Below, one piece after another: positions 6,339-14,411 of a DNA stretch of 17,262 nt. The DNA comes from an uncultured Neomegalonema sp. (GTDB lineage: Bacteria; Pseudomonadota; Alphaproteobacteria; Rhodobacterales; Rhodobacteraceae). The position numbers and the translations under genes were made by a program. Below the pieces are notes generated by a model. It worked only from the letters and a program-made list of their open reading frames with translations, ran no database searches and was not told the origin of the DNA. The stretch lies in contig CALDZQ010000135.1 of the NCBI GenBank assembly GCA_937944035.1, positions 1 to 17,262 on the forward strand, read 5' to 3'. How positions within the stretch are numbered: position 1 is the stretch's first letter; each line of letters begins with the position of its first letter.

Positions 6339-7289
6339 ATGTCCGATACGCTGCACACAAAAGTTCTCATCATCGGCTCCGGCCCCACGGGGTATACCGC
6401 CGGGGTTTATGCCAGCCGCGCGATGCTGGAACCTGTGTTGATCGAAGGGATACAGCCCGGCGGGCAGTTGACCATCACCACCGAAGTCGAGAACTGGCCC
6501 GGTGATACCGAAGTGCAGGGGCCGGACCTGATGATCCGGATGCGCGAACACGCGGAGGCCGTGGGCACAAAGATCATCGGCGATCATATCATGAGCCTTG
6601 ATCTCTCAAACCGCCCGTTCACCGCTGTGGGCGACAGCGGCACGACCTATACGGCGGATGCGGTGATCCTCGCCACGGGAGCGCAGGCGAAATGGCTTGA
6701 GATACCGTCCGAGGAGAAATTCAAGGGCTTCGGCGTGTCGGCCTGTGCGACCTGCGACGGGTTTTTCTATCGCGGCAAGGAAGTGCTGGTCATCGGCGGC
6801 GGGAATACCGCCGTGGAAGAGGCGCTGTTCCTGACCAATTTCGCGTCCAAAGTCACCCTGATCCACCGCCGCGACACCCTGCGCGCCGAGAAAATCTTGC
6901 AAGACCGCCTGTTTAAGCATCCCAAAGTCGAGATCATCTGGGATCACCAGCTGGACGAAGTGCTGGGCGGTGACAATCCCGTCTCCGTCACAGGCGCGCG
7001 CATCGTGCATCGCGAGACGGGCGCACCGCGCGACTTGGAGGCATCAGGCATCTTCATCGCCATCGGCCACGCTCCGGCGTCAGAACTGGTCACGGACCAG
7101 CTTGAGACGCATATGGGCGGGTATGTCATCACGAAACCGGATTCCACGGCGACCAGCATTCCCGGCGTTTATGCGGCGGGCGACGTGACCGACCACATCT
7201 ATCGTCAGGCGGTCACATCCGCCGGCATGGGCTGTATGGCGGCGCTGGAGGTTGAGAAATTTCTCGCCGAGCAGGAGAGCGGAGCGTGA
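6339..7289 (+). CDS. trxB: thioredoxin reductase (NADPH)
   Basis: TrxB transfers electrons from NADPH through FAD and a redox-active disulfide to thioredoxin in the cytoplasm. The 316-residue length fits the low-molecular-weight bacterial enzyme. The FAD site GSGPTGYTAGVYASRA lies near residues 12-27, with Thr where Ala is common. The active disulfide is Cys136-Ala-Thr-Cys139 in SACATCDGFF. The NADPH site GGGNTAVEEAL and the HRRDTLRA phosphate-binding loop follow. The C-terminal FAD motif is AAGDVTDHIYRQAVTSAGMGC. The frame is open upstream to a GTG at 6186, but family alignment puts the start at ATG 6339, MSDTLHTKVLIIG. That ATG has only AAAGG 9 bases upstream, while the stronger GGAGG at 6310-6314 is spaced for an out-of-frame ATG at 6322. 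The stop overlaps the next gene start by 4 bases, so the two are one transcript. Confidence 0.95.
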   Translation: MSDTLHTKVLIIGSGPTGYTAGVYASRAMLEPVLIEGIQPGGQLTITTEVENWPGDTEVQGPDLMIRMREHAEAVGTKIIGDHIMSLDLSNRPFTAVGDSGTTYTADAVILATGAQAKWLEIPSEEKFKGFGVSACATCDGFFYRGKEVLVIGGGNTAVEEALFLTNFASKVTLIHRRDTLRAEKILQDRLFKHPKVEIIWDHQLDEVLGGDNPVSVTGARIVHRETGAPRDLEASGIFIAIGHAPASELVTDQLETHMGGYVITKPDSTATSIPGVYAAGDVTDHIYRQAVTSAGMGCMAALEVEKFLAEQESGA

Positions 7290-8032
7290 GGAAAACGCTG
7301 GTTATAACGGGCGGCTCGCGCGGGATTGGCCGTGCGGCGGCGGTCATGGGCGCGGCGCAGGGCTATAACGCGGTCGTCAACTACATCGGCAACGAAGCCG
7401 CCGCGCTCGAAACGGTCGCGGCCGTCGAAGCGGCGGGGGGCGAGGCAATCGCGGTGCAGGGCGATGTCGCGGTCGAAGCGGACGTGATCGGGCTGTTCGA
7501 TGCGGCGCAGGCCCGCTTCGGCGGGATCGATGCGGTCGTGGTTAATGCCGGGATCGTGGGCGAGAAATCAACGCTGGCCGACATGCCGCTGGAACGCCTG
7601 ACGCGGATGCTGGACATCAACACGCTGGGTGCATTGCTGACCGCGCGCGAAGCGGCGCGGCGGATGCCGCCCTCACGCGGGGGTAAGGGCGGTGCGATGG
7701 TGATCGTCTCGTCCGTTGCGGCAAAGCTGGGGTCGCCGGGCGAGTACGTCGATTACGCCACCTCGAAAGGCGCACTCGACACGCTGACGGTCGGGTTGGC
7801 CAAGGAGTTGGCGCTGGAAAGCGTGCGCGTGAACGGTGTGCGGCCCGGCATCATCGAGACCGATATTCACGCCAGCGGCGGACAGCCCGACCGCGCCGCA
7901 CGGATCGGACCGCAAACACCGATGGGCCGCGCGGGGACCGCTGAGGAAGTGGCGGCGGCAATTCTGTGGCTGCTGAGCGATGCGGCGTCTTACACGAACG
8001 GCGCGCTGATCGATGTGTCAGGGGCGCGGTAA
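7286..8032 (+). CDS. SDR-family NAD(P)-dependent oxidoreductase
   Basis: This is a 248-residue classical short-chain dehydrogenase/reductase. The cofactor motif TGGSRGIG is at residues 8-15. The NAG motif is in VVVNAGIV (about 87-94). The catalytic Ser is in IVSSVAAKLG (Ser142/143) and the YxxxK pair is Tyr157-Lys161 in VDYATSKGA. VRPGIIETDI follows, and the C-terminus AAS(Y)TNGALIDVSGAR closes the Rossmann subunit. The substrate cannot be deduced; FabG-like and sugar or steroid dehydrogenase relatives share all these motifs. The GTG start at 7286 overlaps the trxB stop as GTGA, which points to translational coupling with trxB. The gene ends 13 bases from the convergent prfB, and no terminator hairpin is seen in that gap. 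Confidence 0.93.
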   Translation: MRKTLVITGGSRGIGRAAAVMGAAQGYNAVVNYIGNEAAALETVAAVEAAGGEAIAVQGDVAVEADVIGLFDAAQARFGGIDAVVVNAGIVGEKSTLADMPLERLTRMLDINTLGALLTAREAARRMPPSRGGKGGAMVIVSSVAAKLGSPGEYVDYATSKGALDTLTVGLAKELALESVRVNGVRPGIIETDIHASGGQPDRAARIGPQTPMGRAGTAEEVAAAILWLLSDAASYTNGALIDVSGAR

Positions 8033-8045
8033 ACACGGGCACACC

Positions 8046-9170
8046 CTACTCGCCGAGCGCATCGCCCCGGCTTTTGCCCGAAACCTCGGCCGCCAAAGCC
8101 GCGCCCATGAAGGCATCGAGATCGCCATCGAGCACACCGCCCGTGTCCGAGGTCTGGTGATCCGTGCGCAGGTCTTTGACCATCTGATAGGGCGCGAGCA
8201 CATATGAGCGGATCTGATGGCCCCAGCCGATGTCCGATTGCTCGGCCCGTTGTGCGTTGGCGGCTTCCTCGCGGTCGCGCAATTCTTTCTCATACAAACG
8301 CGCGCGCAGCATCTTCATCGCGATGTCGCGGTTTTGGTGCTGCGATTTCTCGGACGATGTCACGACGATACCGCTCGGCATGTGCGTGATACGCACAGCG
8401 GAGTCGGTGGTGTTGACGTGCTGTCCGCCCGCGCCGGAAGAGCGGTAGGTGTCGATGCGGATGTCTTTGTCCTGAATATCGATCTCAATCGTGTCATCGA
8501 TCACCGGCGTCACCTGCACCGATGAGAAAGACGTATGCCGCCGCGCCTGACTGTCGAACGGCGAAATGCGGACAAGGCGATGCACACCGGATTCGGTCTT
8601 CAGCCAACCGAACACGTTCTCGCCCTTGATCTGATACGTGACCGATTTGATCCCGGCCTCATCGCCGCCGGAATACTCCATCATTTCAACCTTGAACCCG
8701 CGACTCTCGGCCCAGCGTGTGTACATGCGCGAAAGCATCGAAGCCCAGTCGCAGGACTCGGTTCCGCCCGCGCCTGAGTTGATCTCGATAAACGCATCGC
8801 AATCGTCCATCTCACCCGAAAGCAGCGCTTCCAATTCGGCTGTCTCGGCCGCAGATTTGACCTTTGCGAGCGCGGCTTCCGCCTCGGTGATGATCGCGTC
8901 ATCGCCTTCGGCTTCGCCCATCTCGATCAACTCGACATTATCGCTCAGGCCCGATTCCAGCGCTTTGTAGCGATCCACCGCATCCGCAAGCTTTTGGCGC
9001 TCGCGCATTACTTTCTGCGCGTTTTCGGGATCATCCCACAGGGCGGGATCTTCCGCACGGGCATCGAACTCCTCCAGCCGCGCCGCAGCCGTCTCCCAAT
9101 CCAGCCTGCGTCGCAGCAGGCCGAGGCTTTCGTTAATGGCGGCAATAATGGATTGGGTCTCGGCGCGCAT
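8046..9170 (-). CDS. prfB: peptide chain release factor 2
   Basis: RF2 recognises UGA and UAA stop codons in the ribosomal A site and triggers peptide release. The 374-residue protein has an N-terminal helical domain, the anticodon-like tripeptide Ser-Pro-Phe (203-205) in RISPFDSQARRH, and the catalytic GGQ loop at 248-250 in SSGAGGQHVNTTDSAVRITH. SPF rather than PxT marks it as RF2, not RF1. The frame is continuous. At the place matching the programmed frameshift of E. coli prfB the sequence reads CTG-GAT (Leu-Asp), so there is no in-frame UGA and no autoregulatory shift. The ATG is at 9168-9170, without a strong ribosome binding site. It is the last gene after amidase and PBP1A on the minus strand, 55 bases behind the PBP1A stop. 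Confidence 0.97.
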   Translation of the reverse strand: MRAETQSIIAAINESLGLLRRRLDWETAAARLEEFDARAEDPALWDDPENAQKVMRERQKLADAVDRYKALESGLSDNVELIEMGEAEGDDAIITEAEAALAKVKSAAETAELEALLSGEMDDCDAFIEINSGAGGTESCDWASMLSRMYTRWAESRGFKVEMMEYSGGDEAGIKSVTYQIKGENVFGWLKTESGVHRLVRISPFDSQARRHTSFSSVQVTPVIDDTIEIDIQDKDIRIDTYRSSGAGGQHVNTTDSAVRITHMPSGIVVTSSEKSQHQNRDIAMKMLRARLYEKELRDREEAANAQRAEQSDIGWGHQIRSYVLAPYQMVKDLRTDHQTSDTGGVLDGDLDAFMGAALAAEVSGKSRGDALGE

Positions 9171-9210
9171 GGGAACTCACAGGATCACACAAGAGGGAGC
9201 GATGGGTTTA

Positions 9211-9226
9211 ACGGGCGCAGGCCCGT
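9211..9226 (-). terminator. short hairpin at the PBP1A stop codon
   Basis: ACGGGC (9211-9216) and GCCCGT (9221-9226) form a perfect 6-bp stem with a 4-base loop beginning at the PBP1A stop. On the minus strand it is followed by TAAACCC, not a T run. It may therefore weaken rather than stop read-through into prfB. Confidence 0.3.
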
Positions 9227-12093
9227 CAGTAAAGCCCGCCACCCCCCTGAATACCCTGCGCTGAATTACCCAGGCTGGAGACGGATGGCGCTGTATTCGC
9301 CGCAGGAAGCTGTCTGAAAGGTTGTTCAGGCTGCGATGGCGCGTATTCAGGCTGGCGGTAAAACACGCCGGGCGCAGGCTCCACCGTTATCGCGGGGTCT
9401 TGAGAGACAACCATCTGACCGTTCGCATCAAACCGGATCAACGGCTCGTTCCCGCTTGGGATCGGCTGCGTGGAGACGGTTCCGTTGCTGCGCGGCAGTG
9501 GCGCAACGCCGCCTTGGTTCGGATTGTAGGGATCGTTCGTTGCGGGTTGCTGGTAGCCTTGCAGGTTTCCGCTGAACGCGGAATTGCCCATCATATCCGG
9601 CTGCAAAGCGGAGCCGACCCCCTGCCCTTGCACGGAATAGTCATTCAGATACCCGCCGGATGACAGCTCAGAACCAGCCGAATACCCCGGCTCGGTTCCG
9701 ACCCGGAAGGCTTCCCATATCACGTTATTCCCGAATACCTCATCGCCGACACGGTCGCCCGTGTTGCGGTCGATCTTCACCAGCGACACGCCCTCAGGCA
9801 CTTCAAATTTACGCGGAGTCCGGTCGGCCATCGCTTCACGCATGAATTGCTCGAAAACGGGGCCGCAGATCGCGCCGCCCGATGCCTTTTTACCCAGAGA
9901 TTTCGGCGTATCGAACCCGATGTAGCAACCGAATACCAGATCGGGGGTAAAGCCGACAAACCACGCATCGCGCGCGTCGTTGGTCGTTCCGGTCTTACCG
10001 GCAACGGGAAAGCCAAGACGCTGTAGCTTGGTCGCCGTCCCGCGCAGGACAACGCCCTCCATCAGTGACACGGTCTGATACGCCGTCACCGGATCAATCA
10101 CCTGCATCGGCTCCATTGCGCCGGAAGGCAGCATCCAGTCAGCATTGACGGGCACATCCTCGTCCTGATCGTTCTTGAGGCTTTCAACAAAACGCGGTGC
10201 GATATGTTTGCCGCCATTCACGAGCATCGAATAAGCAGTCGCCATGCGCAAAAGCGAGGTCTCACCCGCCCCCAGCGAATAGGAGATCAGCGGCGGCATC
10301 CGGTCATAGATACCGAACCGGCGCGCGTAATCCGAGATCACGTCCATCCCCACATCCTGCGCCACGCGCACGGTGATGAGGTTGCGCGACTTCTCAAGAC
10401 CAATCCGCAGCGGGATGGGGCCGTAAAACTCGTTGCTGTAGTTCTTAGGCTGCCAAAGCGGTTCGCCATTGCCCTGATCGACGGTCACGGGCGCATCCAA
10501 CACGATGGAGGCGGGCGTGTAGCCGTTATCCATCGCGGCGGCATACACAATCGGCTTGAACGCAGAGCCGGGCTGACGCTGGGCCTGCGTTGCGCGGTTG
10601 AATTTACTGTGCTGAACGCTGATGCCGCCATGCATGGCCAGCACGCGGCCGCTGTCCGGCTCCATCGCCACCACGGCGCCGTTGGCTTCGGGCAGTTGGC
10701 GCAATCCCCAGACGGTCTTTGCCGGATCATCCAGCGAGGACAGCGGGACGGTTTGCACATCGCCGTTCTTGGCCTTCTTGCCCGGCGTGACGTAGATTAC
10801 ATCGCCGCGCGCAAGCACATGGCTGATCTTCTTAACCTCCGGACCGCGCTCTCCGGTTTCCGATACGAAACGCGCCCATGTGACCGCATCCAGCGTCAGT
10901 TTGATCGCTTTATCACGACCCGGCATCCCGACCAGCGCCTCGCCCTTGTCATCGCGCACCGTCAGCACGACGCCGGGTTGCCAATCGCCCAAATCCTTGG
11001 GAAAGTTCATCGCGGCCAGTTCATCACGCCACTTGCCATCGGCATCAACCGTGCCGAGGGGGCCGCGATAACCGTTGCGTTTTGAATATGTGTGCAGCCC
11101 TTCACGCAGCGCGCGGGCGGCGTAGGTTTGCATTTCCCGATCAAGCGTCGTGCGGATTTTCAGACCGCCGCCGTACAAATCGGCATCCGCCGCCTCTTTC
11201 GCTTTTTCACTGCCGTCCAGCAGCGCCTCGTTCTCGAAATAACCGAGCATCATCGACCGGACTTCTTCGATCATATAGGCGGAGGCGAAATCGTAGCTTT
11301 CTTCCTGGCGGGTTTCGTCATTCAGACGCGTTTCGAGGGGTTTTGAGAGGGCAAGCTGCGCATCCTCGTCGCTCAAATGGCCGTTCTCAACCATCTCACC
11401 CAGCACATAGTTGCGCCGCGCAAGGGCCGCTTTTGCGTTGCGTTCCGGATGCAGGGCGGAGGGTGCTTTCGGCAGCGCAGCGAGGTAGGCGGCCTCTTCA
11501 GGCGAAAGATATTCCAGCGCTTTGCCAAAATATGTCTGCGATGCCGCCCCGACGCCATAAGAGCGCGCGCCGAGATAGATCTGGTTCAGATAGATTTCGA
11601 GAATGCGGTCCTTGCTCAGTTCGCGGTCAATCTGGACCGCAAGAACCGCTTCACGCACTTTCCGGCTAATGCTGCGCTCGTTGGTCAACAGCATGTTCTT
11701 CACAACCTGCTGCGTGATCGTCGAAGCCCCGCTCATGCGGCCGCCGTTGCGGAATGCTTTCACATTACGCACCATCGCCTTGGCAATACCGACGGGATCA
11801 ATACCGCTGTGATCGTAGAAATTCTTGTCCTCGGCGCTGATGAAAGCGTTTTTCACCAGATCAGGGATCTCATCAATCGTCTCGAAAGCGCGCCGTTCGC
11901 GGGCAAAGCGGGCGATGATCGCGCCATCATCATCCAACACCAGCGATGATTGCGGCGGCTTGTAATCGGCGAGTTGGTCGTAATCAGGCAGATCGCGCCC
12001 GTAATACCAGACCGCCCCGACCACGACGACAGCCCCTGCCAGAAAAAGCAGAGCAGACGCACTGAACAGTGTGCCGATGAAACGAACGATCAT
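9226..12093 (-). CDS. mrcA: penicillin-binding protein 1A, bifunctional transglycosylase/transpeptidase
   Basis: PBP1A polymerises lipid II into glycan strands and cross-links their peptides at the outer face of the inner membrane. The 955-residue protein has an N-terminal membrane anchor (about 9-31). The GT51 domain has Glu88 of SAEDKNFYDH and the GASTITQQVVKN motif (122-133). An OB-like insert (about 345-450) follows the two-domain linker. The transpeptidase domain has Ser510-Ala-Phe-Lys513, Ser569-Arg-Asn571 and Lys700-Thr-Gly702. From about residue 800 the chain is a low-complexity Gly, Pro, Gln and Asn-rich periplasmic tail of some 150 residues, which makes it longer than E. coli PBP1A. 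The start ATG at 12091-12093 has AGGA 7 bases upstream. It sits between amidase and prfB, 108 bases after the amidase stop. Confidence 0.95.
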   Translation of the reverse strand: MIVRFIGTLFSASALLFLAGAVVVVGAVWYYGRDLPDYDQLADYKPPQSSLVLDDDGAIIARFARERRAFETIDEIPDLVKNAFISAEDKNFYDHSGIDPVGIAKAMVRNVKAFRNGGRMSGASTITQQVVKNMLLTNERSISRKVREAVLAVQIDRELSKDRILEIYLNQIYLGARSYGVGAASQTYFGKALEYLSPEEAAYLAALPKAPSALHPERNAKAALARRNYVLGEMVENGHLSDEDAQLALSKPLETRLNDETRQEESYDFASAYMIEEVRSMMLGYFENEALLDGSEKAKEAADADLYGGGLKIRTTLDREMQTYAARALREGLHTYSKRNGYRGPLGTVDADGKWRDELAAMNFPKDLGDWQPGVVLTVRDDKGEALVGMPGRDKAIKLTLDAVTWARFVSETGERGPEVKKISHVLARGDVIYVTPGKKAKNGDVQTVPLSSLDDPAKTVWGLRQLPEANGAVVAMEPDSGRVLAMHGGISVQHSKFNRATQAQRQPGSAFKPIVYAAAMDNGYTPASIVLDAPVTVDQGNGEPLWQPKNYSNEFYGPIPLRIGLEKSRNLITVRVAQDVGMDVISDYARRFGIYDRMPPLISYSLGAGETSLLRMATAYSMLVNGGKHIAPRFVESLKNDQDEDVPVNADWMLPSGAMEPMQVIDPVTAYQTVSLMEGVVLRGTATKLQRLGFPVAGKTGTTNDARDAWFVGFTPDLVFGCYIGFDTPKSLGKKASGGAICGPVFEQFMREAMADRTPRKFEVPEGVSLVKIDRNTGDRVGDEVFGNNVIWEAFRVGTEPGYSAGSELSSGGYLNDYSVQGQGVGSALQPDMMGNSAFSGNLQGYQQPATNDPYNPNQGGVAPLPRSNGTVSTQPIPSGNEPLIRFDANGQMVVSQDPAITVEPAPGVFYRQPEYAPSQPEQPFRQLPAANTAPSVSSLGNSAQGIQGGGGLY

Positions 12094-12201
12094 GACAAAG
12101 TCCTGACGCTAAAAAAACACAGTCCCATAGCTAATCATAACCATGACACAAAGGTGGCGGCTCTTCTAAATAGATACACTTTTGACCCCGCAACAACAAG
12201 G

Positions 12202-13740
12202 TCAACGGGGTGCGAAATCTTTCGCAAACCGCTCCACACGCCACGCATCAATGGCATCTTTGAGCGCTGCGGCAGTGGTTCTGCGCCACTTTGGCGAGGT
12301 CAGTCTTTCCAGATCATCCGCGTTCGACATAAAGCCCAACTCAAGCAAAACGGACGGCATATCCGGTGCTTTGAGAACGTGGAAACTGTTCTGCTTCACA
12401 AAATTGCGCTTTACCGGCGTAACCTCGGCCAGCGAGCCTCGGACAAGCTCCGCAAAGCGCCGCGAGCCGATCTGTGTTTCACGGCGCGAGAGATCAAGCA
12501 GAACGCGCACGACATCTTCGCGCTCGGCATTCAGATCGATACCGGCGATCTTGCCCTCACGGTTGTTCACAAACTTCTCTGTGGACCGGATAGACGCCTC
12601 TTCAGACAACATATACGCCCCGGCCCCGCTCACGTCCGGATCTTTGAACCAATCCGCGTGAATCGAGATGAACAGGTCAGCTTTCTTATCCCGTGCAAAA
12701 GCGACACGATCAGGCAGTTCAACAAACTTGTCACCTGTGCGGGTGGCGAAGCTGACGTAATCGGGGTCCGCTTGCAGAAGCTCCAGCAGTGTGTTCGTGA
12801 AGGCCAGAACCAGATCGGACTCGCGGTGCTCAACATGCTTACCCGTCCCCGGATCGTGCCCGCCGTGGCCGGGATCAATGACGATACGCAGCGGCCTGCG
12901 CCGTGTTTTCTGAGGAACAGGCTTCGTCAGCCGTGCGCCGAGTGCCGCCGTAAGCGTTTCAATGCCGGTTTCCGGTTCTGCGGTTTTCGGCGGCTCGATA
13001 ACGCGCGGGCTGCGCGGCATTTTTATAGCGGGAGGATCAATCTTCGTCGCCAATGCGAGCGTCTGTGAGCGTTTGGGGGGAACAGACGCACCGGACTCCG
13101 CCGCCACACCCCCTCCGGCATCGCCGCCCAGCCCCGCCAGCAATTCACCCAGAGCGTCGTATTCCGCATTGCCCGGATCGAATTGGCGGTTACGGAACTC
13201 TTGCCGCGTGCGCTTATCAACCGTGGGCGCGGTGCGCCTTTTCCCGTATGCGACCATAGGCTTGTCAATGCGCGAAAGACCGGCGGTTACGGGGGCACTC
13301 CTGCCCTCCTTAAGCAAAATATCGAGGACGTAGCCTTTGCCGTCTTCAGCGCGAACGGATTTAAACGTGGAGATTTGCGCGGGGCCGGAGAGCGAAAAAA
13401 TCACCCGCGACACGCCGGGCGAGATAATGCCAAACCGGAAATCCCTGACAAGGCGGCTTTCCACCCGGCCGCTCGGACGCGGAATCTCCCATCCGATTTG
13501 CGGCAGGTCGATAACAAGGCGATGGGGCTTTTCGAGAATGAACAGTTTCGGCCTGACGGGAATGTTCGTGCGCAACACCATGCGCGTGAAATCATCATAA
13601 GTGCCGATCCGCACCGCTTGCACCGACGCGAAAAACGGCGATTGCGTATTGGCAGACACCGGAAGCGTACCGGTCAGCACAAAAGCCGCGAGGAAAAACC
13701 ACGCGCGAATCACTGCGAAAACGTGTGCGAAAGCACCCAT
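12202..13740 (-). CDS. amiC: N-acetylmuramoyl-L-alanine amidase with AMIN domain (AmiC-type)
   Basis: The enzyme cuts the amide bond between N-acetylmuramic acid and the stem peptide during septal peptidoglycan splitting in the periplasm. Started at ATG 13738-13740 the protein has 512 residues. AGGTGA immediately upstream and a clear signal peptide (FFLAAFVLTGTLPVSANTQ) support this start over the in-frame upstream ATG at 13887. An AMIN domain spans about 37-146 and should target the septum. A low-complexity linker of about 130 residues with Gly-rich and Pro-rich parts follows. The Amidase_3 domain begins at RPLRIVIDPGHGG. Zinc ligands are His292, Glu307 (HRESD) and His361 (SIHAD), and the catalytic Glu is Glu467 (LLELGFMSN). 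The symbol is by architecture; AmiA/B/C paralogues cannot be separated without alignment. PBP1A lies downstream on the same strand, and rne is divergent. Confidence 0.93.
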   Translation of the reverse strand: MGAFAHVFAVIRAWFFLAAFVLTGTLPVSANTQSPFFASVQAVRIGTYDDFTRMVLRTNIPVRPKLFILEKPHRLVIDLPQIGWEIPRPSGRVESRLVRDFRFGIISPGVSRVIFSLSGPAQISTFKSVRAEDGKGYVLDILLKEGRSAPVTAGLSRIDKPMVAYGKRRTAPTVDKRTRQEFRNRQFDPGNAEYDALGELLAGLGGDAGGGVAAESGASVPPKRSQTLALATKIDPPAIKMPRSPRVIEPPKTAEPETGIETLTAALGARLTKPVPQKTRRRPLRIVIDPGHGGHDPGTGKHVEHRESDLVLAFTNTLLELLQADPDYVSFATRTGDKFVELPDRVAFARDKKADLFISIHADWFKDPDVSGAGAYMLSEEASIRSTEKFVNNREGKIAGIDLNAEREDVVRVLLDLSRRETQIGSRRFAELVRGSLAEVTPVKRNFVKQNSFHVLKAPDMPSVLLELGFMSNADDLERLTSPKWRRTTAAALKDAIDAWRVERFAKDFAPR

Positions 13741-14120
13741 TTCACCTGCCCTTATCCTTTTAGTACCGTTCTTTACGACGGCATTCTCGTACCGACCCTT
13801 AACACAAACTTCGCCGTTGGAAAAAAGCATTTGGTAGTATCTTTCCATGCAAGTATCTTGTAATCCGATATAGCAGCATTGCTGCAACGCTGTTCTGTGG
13901 GCTTTCCGGTGTTCGATCTCACCATCCGATCAAACACACAGCTCTGAACGACGTAAATATATCGCGCGGATTAGGTTAAAATACCGTTTTCCTCGCGGAT
14001 ACAGTGAAACGCTACAGCACACTGCGCGCCGCCTTACGGCCAAAAGCGCAGATCGTCGCTGACATGGATTTTGCCGGGCATTGGCTCGGGTAGGTTTTAC
14101 AGGCATGGGCCTGAAAGTTT

Positions 14121-14138
14121 CCGGATGATCGCATCCGG
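14121..14138 (+). other. hairpin CCGGATG-ATCG-CATCCGG in the rne upstream region
   Basis: A perfect 7-bp stem with a four-base loop. No T run follows, so it is not a plain terminator. If rne is transcribed from a distant promoter, this lies in its 5' leader, where RNase E of other bacteria binds to control its own mRNA. Confidence 0.45.
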
Positions 14139-14307
14139 CTTGGTTGAAACGGTGATCGGGAGCCGCAAAAGTAGAGAACAAGCGGGTGATTTCAAAATCT
14201 TCCCTCCTTCGTTCCACTTGATGCAAAAAGGCTCACGCACAAAAAAGTGCAGTGTTTCGGGTACAGCCCGTTCGCGGTCCAGATAATACAGGAAAGGCGG
14301 AGGCGCA

Positions 14308-14319
14308 GGTTGCGCAACC
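14308..14319. promoter_or_regulatory. 12-bp palindrome GGTTGCGCAACC upstream of rne
   Basis: An uninterrupted palindrome, 15 bases before the TATGAT box. Its second half can alternatively pair as AACCG (14316-14320) with CGGTT (14326-14330). It could be an operator or part of a switching leader structure. Confidence 0.35.
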
Positions 14320-14378
14320 GCGACCCGGTTGGGTTATGATCAGGTGTGACGAACCTGCACAAAGCAAACCGGGCCGTT

Positions 14379-14394
14379 CGGCGCAGCAGCGCCG
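14379..14394 (+). promoter_or_regulatory. rne: hairpin CGGCGC-AGCA-GCGCCG just before the rne start
   Basis: A perfect 6-bp GC stem ends 17 bases before the rne ATG. An alternative pairing TTCGG (14377-14381) with CCGAA (14396-14400) competes with it. A further stem, CAGGT (14341-14345) with ACCTG (14353-14357), lies upstream. The cluster suits a leader that limits ribosome access. Confidence 0.4.
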
Positions 14395-14411
14395 TCCGAA
14401 TCGAGTAGAGC

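Larger units (their letters stand above)
13741..14411. other. 671-base divergent intergenic region with the rne leader
   Basis: No convincing gene is present; the open frames here lack ribosome binding sites and protein-like composition. It must hold the promoters of the amidase (minus) and rne (plus). A possible -10 box TATGAT (14335-14340) precedes rne, but no good -35 sits 16-18 bases before it. Several hairpins lie on the rne side. GCAGCATTGCTGC (13873-13885) is a short palindrome on the amidase side. The rne start has only a weak GAG (14403-14405) as ribosome binding site. Confidence 0.6.

Noticed and set aside
10204..11085. 293-codon plus-strand frame opposite the PBP1A gene
   Set aside because: It lies wholly antisense to clear PBP1A domains, has shadow-like His/Arg-rich composition and no ribosome binding site.
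12185..12211. Terminator after the amidase from ACCCCG and CGGGGT
   Set aside because: Only 6 bp with a 15-base loop and no T run; could be chance.
11950..13068. 372-codon plus-strand frame spanning the PBP1A-amidase junction
   Set aside because: Antisense to two well-supported genes, with no recognisable domain; a GC-rich shadow.
13741..13887. Upstream in-frame extension of the amidase
   Set aside because: The ATG at 13740 has AGGTGA and opens directly into a signal peptide; the extension would bury it.
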